A stretch of 64,000 bases of DNA, taken from an uncultured Bacilli bacterium. GTDB lineage: Bacteria > Bacillota_I > Bacilli_A > RF39 > UBA660. Positions 61,169 to 64,000 of the stretch are shown here, one piece after another. The translations under genes were made by a program, and so were the position numbers. Position 1 is the stretch's first letter. Each line of letters starts with the position of its first letter. The notes beneath the pieces were generated by a model. That model was given only the letters and a program-made list of their open reading frames with translations. It searched no databases and had not been told where the DNA came from. The DNA lies in contig CAKPKL010000001.1 of the NCBI GenBank assembly GCA_934167485.1, forward strand, positions 92,843-156,842. The letters are read 5' to 3'.

Positions 61169-61528
61169 ATGGAAAAAATTAATTTGAGGGCAAAACTTGT
61201 ATCAAATGATAATAATATTGTTATAGATATAAGTGGAGTAAAAACAAAAAATAAAATAATATATAAAGAGGGAAACATTAATGTAACTATTTTAATTTTT
61301 GATAATAAAATAGAAATGTATAGAACTTCTGATAAATATAAAATTAATTTAGTTTTTGATACTTTAAATGATACAATTTCTACATATAATGTATTTGATA
61401 TTTCAAGAATTATTTATCTTAAAACAAATACAAAAAAACTGAGTATAAGTGATAATGAAATTATAATAGAGTATAATCTAGAAGGAAATGATTTTTACTA
61501 CTGTTTAAATATAGGAGGAAAGATATGA
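61169..61528 (+). CDS. DUF1934 (YwiB-like) beta-barrel protein
   Basis: About 119 residues, all-beta calycin-like in appearance (IVIDISGVKTKN, YKEGNINVTILIFDNKIEMYR, LSISDNEIIIEYNLEG). It lies before argS with a four-base overlap, matching ywiB-argS in Bacillus. ATG 61169 is chosen; TATAAT at 61150-61155 places transcription start near 61162, leaving a very short or no leader. Function unknown in the family. Confidence 0.75.
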   Translation: MEKINLRAKLVSNDNNIVIDISGVKTKNKIIYKEGNINVTILIFDNKIEMYRTSDKYKINLVFDTLNDTISTYNVFDISRIIYLKTNTKKLSISDNEIIIEYNLEGNDFYYCLNIGGKI

Positions 61529-63222
61529 TAATAGCTGAATTAAGTAAGGTTATAACACTCGCTGCAAAAAATGCAGGATATAATGAGATTTTGAGTGTTA
61601 TTAAATCAAATAGACCTGATTTATGTGATTATCAATGTGATGAAGTATTTAAACTTGCAAAAGTATATCATAAAAGTCCTATAGAAATAGGAGAGAGTAT
61701 AGTTGATAGTTTAAATAAAATAGATGATTTTGATGATTACTTTGAAAAAGTAGAGTTTTGTAAACCTGGTTTTATAAATTTAACTTTAAGTAATAAATTT
61801 ATAAATAATACATTAATTAAAATGGCAAATACTGATAAATTTAATTTAAACAAACCAGAAAAATCTCTTACATTTGTATTAGATTATGGTGGACCTAATG
61901 TAGCAAAACCACTTCATGTTGGTCATTTAAGACCAGCTATAATAGGGGAGTCAATTAAAAGAATAATAAATTATGTAGGTCATAAAACAATATCAGATGT
62001 TCATCTTGGAGATATAGGACTTCCAATAGGTGAAGTTATATATGCTTGTCTTAGAGATAAATTTACTCCAAGTGATATAACATTAAGTTATTTAAATCGT
62101 GTATATCCTGAGATGAGTTCTATAGTAAAAGAAAATAAAGAAATCAAAGAAGAATGTGCATCTATTATTAAGGATGTACAAGATAAAAAAAATTATTTAG
62201 ATTATTGGCGTGTTATTTGTGATATTTCGGTTAATGATATAAAAAGACTATATAAATATTTAGATGTATCATTTGATTATTGGTTATCAGAATCTGATGC
62301 TTATCTTTATATTCCTAAAGTAAAAAAATTTTTAGAAGATAAAAATTTACTTAAAGAAAGTGAAGGCGCAAAAGTAGTATTTGTAAATAAAGATACAGAC
62401 AAAGTCAATTATCCACCTTTAATATTTCAAAAAAGCAATGGAGCATATCTTTATGAGAGTTCTGATTTAGGAACTATATATCAAAGAATGGAAGATTTTA
62501 ATCCTGATTACATATTATATGTTACAGATGCAAGACAACAATTACACTTTGAACAAGTATTTAGAGTATGTGAAATGAGCAATATGACAAAAGATACTAA
62601 ATTACTTCACTTGCCACATGGAACTATTAATGGTATGGATGGTAAACCATATAAAACAAGAAGTGGAGAAACTCCTAAATTAGATAGTTTATTTAGTGAA
62701 ATTAGGGAAATATTTATATCTAAAAAAGAGTCTAATAAAAATATGAGTGAAGAAGATATAAGAAAAATAGTAAATTCTATAATAAAATTTGCTGATTTCC
62801 AAAATGGTAGAGATAGAGATTATATATTTGATATAAACAAATTTAGTGATACACAAGGAAAAACAGGACCATATATATTATATACATATTTAAGAATGAA
62901 TAAAATAATAGAAAAATATGAATCAAATATAAATAATTTGAGTAATAATATATATAATAATTGTGATAGAGATTTAAGAATAAGTTTACTTGAGTTTGAA
63001 AGTAGTATTATGAGTGCATTTAAAGAATTCAAACCTAATTATATAGCCGATTATGTATATAATTTATGTGTACTAATGAATTCATTTTATCAAAATAATC
63101 ATATAGCTAATATAGAAGATGATACAAAATTAAACGATTGGATAAGTGTTATTAAATTAGCTAATAGAGTTATTCGTGATATGTTAAATTTATTAATAAT
63201 AGATATACCTACAGAAATGTAG
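61525..63222 (+). CDS. argS: Arginyl-tRNA synthetase
   Basis: A 565-residue class I synthetase with the N-terminal Add1 domain, the GPNVAKPLHVGHLRPAIIGES HIGH region, a catalytic core (DVHLGDIGLP, YVTDARQQLHFEQVF), a KMSK region degenerate as usual for ArgRS, and the DALR anticodon-binding domain near the end. GGAGG precedes the ATG inside the preceding gene. Confidence 0.96.
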   Translation: MIIAELSKVITLAAKNAGYNEILSVIKSNRPDLCDYQCDEVFKLAKVYHKSPIEIGESIVDSLNKIDDFDDYFEKVEFCKPGFINLTLSNKFINNTLIKMANTDKFNLNKPEKSLTFVLDYGGPNVAKPLHVGHLRPAIIGESIKRIINYVGHKTISDVHLGDIGLPIGEVIYACLRDKFTPSDITLSYLNRVYPEMSSIVKENKEIKEECASIIKDVQDKKNYLDYWRVICDISVNDIKRLYKYLDVSFDYWLSESDAYLYIPKVKKFLEDKNLLKESEGAKVVFVNKDTDKVNYPPLIFQKSNGAYLYESSDLGTIYQRMEDFNPDYILYVTDARQQLHFEQVFRVCEMSNMTKDTKLLHLPHGTINGMDGKPYKTRSGETPKLDSLFSEIREIFISKKESNKNMSEEDIRKIVNSIIKFADFQNGRDRDYIFDINKFSDTQGKTGPYILYTYLRMNKIIEKYESNINNLSNNIYNNCDRDLRISLLEFESSIMSAFKEFKPNYIADYVYNLCVLMNSFYQNNHIANIEDDTKLNDWISVIKLANRVIRDMLNLLIIDIPTEM

Positions 63223-63241
63223 TTTGATTTGGAGGAATATT

Positions 63242-63682
63242 ATGAAATTAAAAGATATGAAAAAAGAAGAATTAGAAGTACTTTCTTATACTGATTTAAC
63301 AGAAATGATTATAAAAGAAAATAAAAAGGCTATGAATACAGCTGCAATTTTTAAACGTATTTGTGAATTATTAGAATTAACAGATGATGAATACACAAAT
63401 AAAATAGGAGATTTTTATACTTCACTTACAACTGATAAAAGATTTATTTTACTTGATACAGCTGAGTGGGATTTAAGGGACAAACATAAAGTTGAAATAG
63501 TTTTAGATGATGAAGATGATGATGAAGTCTTTGAAGAAGAAAATGAAGACAATATAGAATCTAATGAAGATGATATGAGTGAAAGTGTAGAAATAACAGA
63601 TGATGAAGTTGATTTAGATAATTCTGATGATATGGAAGATTTGACAATAGTAGATGATGATAATATAGATGATGAGATGTAA
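63242..63682 (+). CDS. rpoE: RNA polymerase delta subunit
   Basis: A 146-residue protein. The N-terminal HARE-HTH domain (AAIFKRICELLELTDDEYTNKIGDFYTSLTTDKRF) is followed by a disordered, strongly acidic tail of Asp/Glu (about 85-146). Delta promotes RNA polymerase recycling and promoter selectivity in Bacillota. ATG 63242 with TGGAGG upstream is used. Confidence 0.92.
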   Translation: MKLKDMKKEELEVLSYTDLTEMIIKENKKAMNTAAIFKRICELLELTDDEYTNKIGDFYTSLTTDKRFILLDTAEWDLRDKHKVEIVLDDEDDDEVFEEENEDNIESNEDDMSESVEITDDEVDLDNSDDMEDLTIVDDDNIDDEM

Positions 63683-63705
63683 GATTGATTTTCAATCTTT
63701 TTCTT
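63681..63705 (+). terminator. Terminator of rpoE
   Basis: AAGATTGA/TCAATCTT stem, then Ts. A separate hairpin (AAAGAATTGG/CCAATTCTTT, 63713-63740) ends the opposing gene. Confidence 0.75.
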
Positions 63706-63739
63706 TACATAAAAAGAATTGGATTATTCCAATTCTTTA

Positions 63740-64000
63740 TTATATGCTGTTTATTTCATTTTCTGTAAGTCCTGTTGATTTAATAATTATATCTATAGAA
63801 ACATTGTTTTCTTTAAATGCTTTTGCTATAGAGAGTTTTTGTTGCTTTAACTCTTGCTCATTAAGTCCTTTTTGTTGCTCTATTCCTTTTTGAATACCAT
63901 CTTCATAAGCATCAGTCTTTAAAGTATTCTTAAGAAGTCTAGCTTCATCTTCATCACTCATATATCTAACAAACTCTGGATCTTCATTTAAATATTTAAT
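63740..64000 (-). CDS. C-terminal end of an Rpn-family PD-(D/E)XK nuclease/transposase-like protein, cut by window edge
   Basis: On the minus strand the frame is open from the window edge (IKYLNEDPEFVRYMSDEDEARLLK) to the stop at 63740. The charged stretch YEDGIQKGIEQQKGLNEQ and the closing helix-turn-helix-like ENNVSIDIIIKSTGLTENEINSI are typical of the C-terminus of recombination-promoting nuclease (Rpn, transposase_31) proteins. The nuclease domain is outside the window. An ATG at 63961 is internal. Confidence 0.7.
   Translation of the reverse strand: MKYLNEDPEFVRYMSDEDEARLLKNTLKTDAYEDGIQKGIEQQKGLNEQELKQQKLSIAKAFKENNVSIDIIIKSTGLTENEINSI

Noticed and set aside
1..64000. A reverse transcriptase or Avd gene that would complete a retroelement
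   Set aside because: I found no protein with reverse transcriptase motifs on either strand, so the mutagenesis claim rests on sequence differences only.
1..64000. Mycoplasma-type genetic code (TGA as Trp)
   Set aside because: Genes such as rpe end with TGA, Trp is always TGG, and no essential gene is broken by TGA.
1..64000. CRISPR arrays, tRNA or rRNA genes, insertion sequences, prophage
   Set aside because: No regularly spaced repeats, no tRNA T-loop patterns, no transposase other than the Rpn-like end at the right edge, and no phage structural genes apart from the pilin-fused modules.

Overview
The window is about 25-30% G+C by eye and uses TGA as a stop, with TGG for Trp throughout. It comes from an anaerobic, wall-bearing, low-GC member of the Bacillota, probably an uncultured host-associated Bacilli/RF39- or Erysipelotrichia-like lineage. 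Pyruvate:ferredoxin oxidoreductase and a PerR-rubrerythrin pair point to anaerobic life. Two class A PBPs, RodZ, GpsB, EzrA and the PASTA kinase point to a peptidoglycan wall. Gene order is strikingly like Bacillus: rlmN-prpC-prkC-rsgA-rpe, dnaD-nth, recU-ponA, gpsB-rnpB, rodZ-pgsA, spoIVFA/spoIVFB-rplU-prp-rpmA, addB-addA and a DUF1934 gene-argS-rpoE.

Layout: 1-1.4 kb end of PFOR; 1.4-3.6 kb a small membrane protein and a pilin locus with a structured tail; 3.7-8.6 kb the rlmN-rpe cluster; 8.6-10.1 kb a small RNA and trigger factor; 10.1-15.2 kb a pilin, dnaD/nth and reverse-strand ponA/recU; 15.4-24.1 kb a small ORF, pilins, gpsB, rnpB, rodZ/pgsA, the spoIVF/L21/L27 block and two more pilins; 24.1-30.3 kb addBA and a kinase-fold protein; 30.3-32.1 kb a third variable pilin locus; 32.1-40.2 kb polA, a GH31 protein and T-box-leuS; 40.2-45.8 kb a GLUG-repeat pilin, a thioester adhesin, RNase J and S4; 46-55.7 kb thyA/dfrA, a frameshifted HEPN-like gene, ezrA, T-box-thrS and PerR/rubrerythrin; 55.8-64 kb a second poly-G pilin, membrane proteins, PBP, argS, rpoE and the end of an Rpn-family gene.

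The remarkable feature is a dispersed family of eight prepilin-like genes sitting one at a time between housekeeping genes, with no pilus assembly gene nearby. All share an almost identical prepilin N-terminus, but the rest of each protein is a different exposed module: a C-type-lectin-like variable domain (three genes), BspA-type leucine-rich repeats, GLUG repeats, or a phage-tail-like domain (two genes).

Two independent diversification mechanisms appear to act on this family. (1) The three lectin-like pilins end in a short segment built of NNC/NNT codons, GC-rich in two of them. Two of these genes are followed by a hairpin-rich non-coding spacer and an untranslated second copy of the segment. 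For the gene at 30513, the 87-nt coding and silent copies differ at 18 positions, and every difference involves an adenine in one copy (16 of 18 are A in the silent copy). That is the signature of adenine-specific mutagenic retrohoming, as in diversity-generating retroelements, although no reverse transcriptase lies in the window. (2) The two phage-domain pilins each carry an 11-G tract inside the cleavable leader peptide, placing both out of frame as sequenced (OFF). Nine or 12 G would turn them ON without altering the mature pilin. Together this looks like a dispersed, hypervariable and phase-variable surface pilin repertoire.
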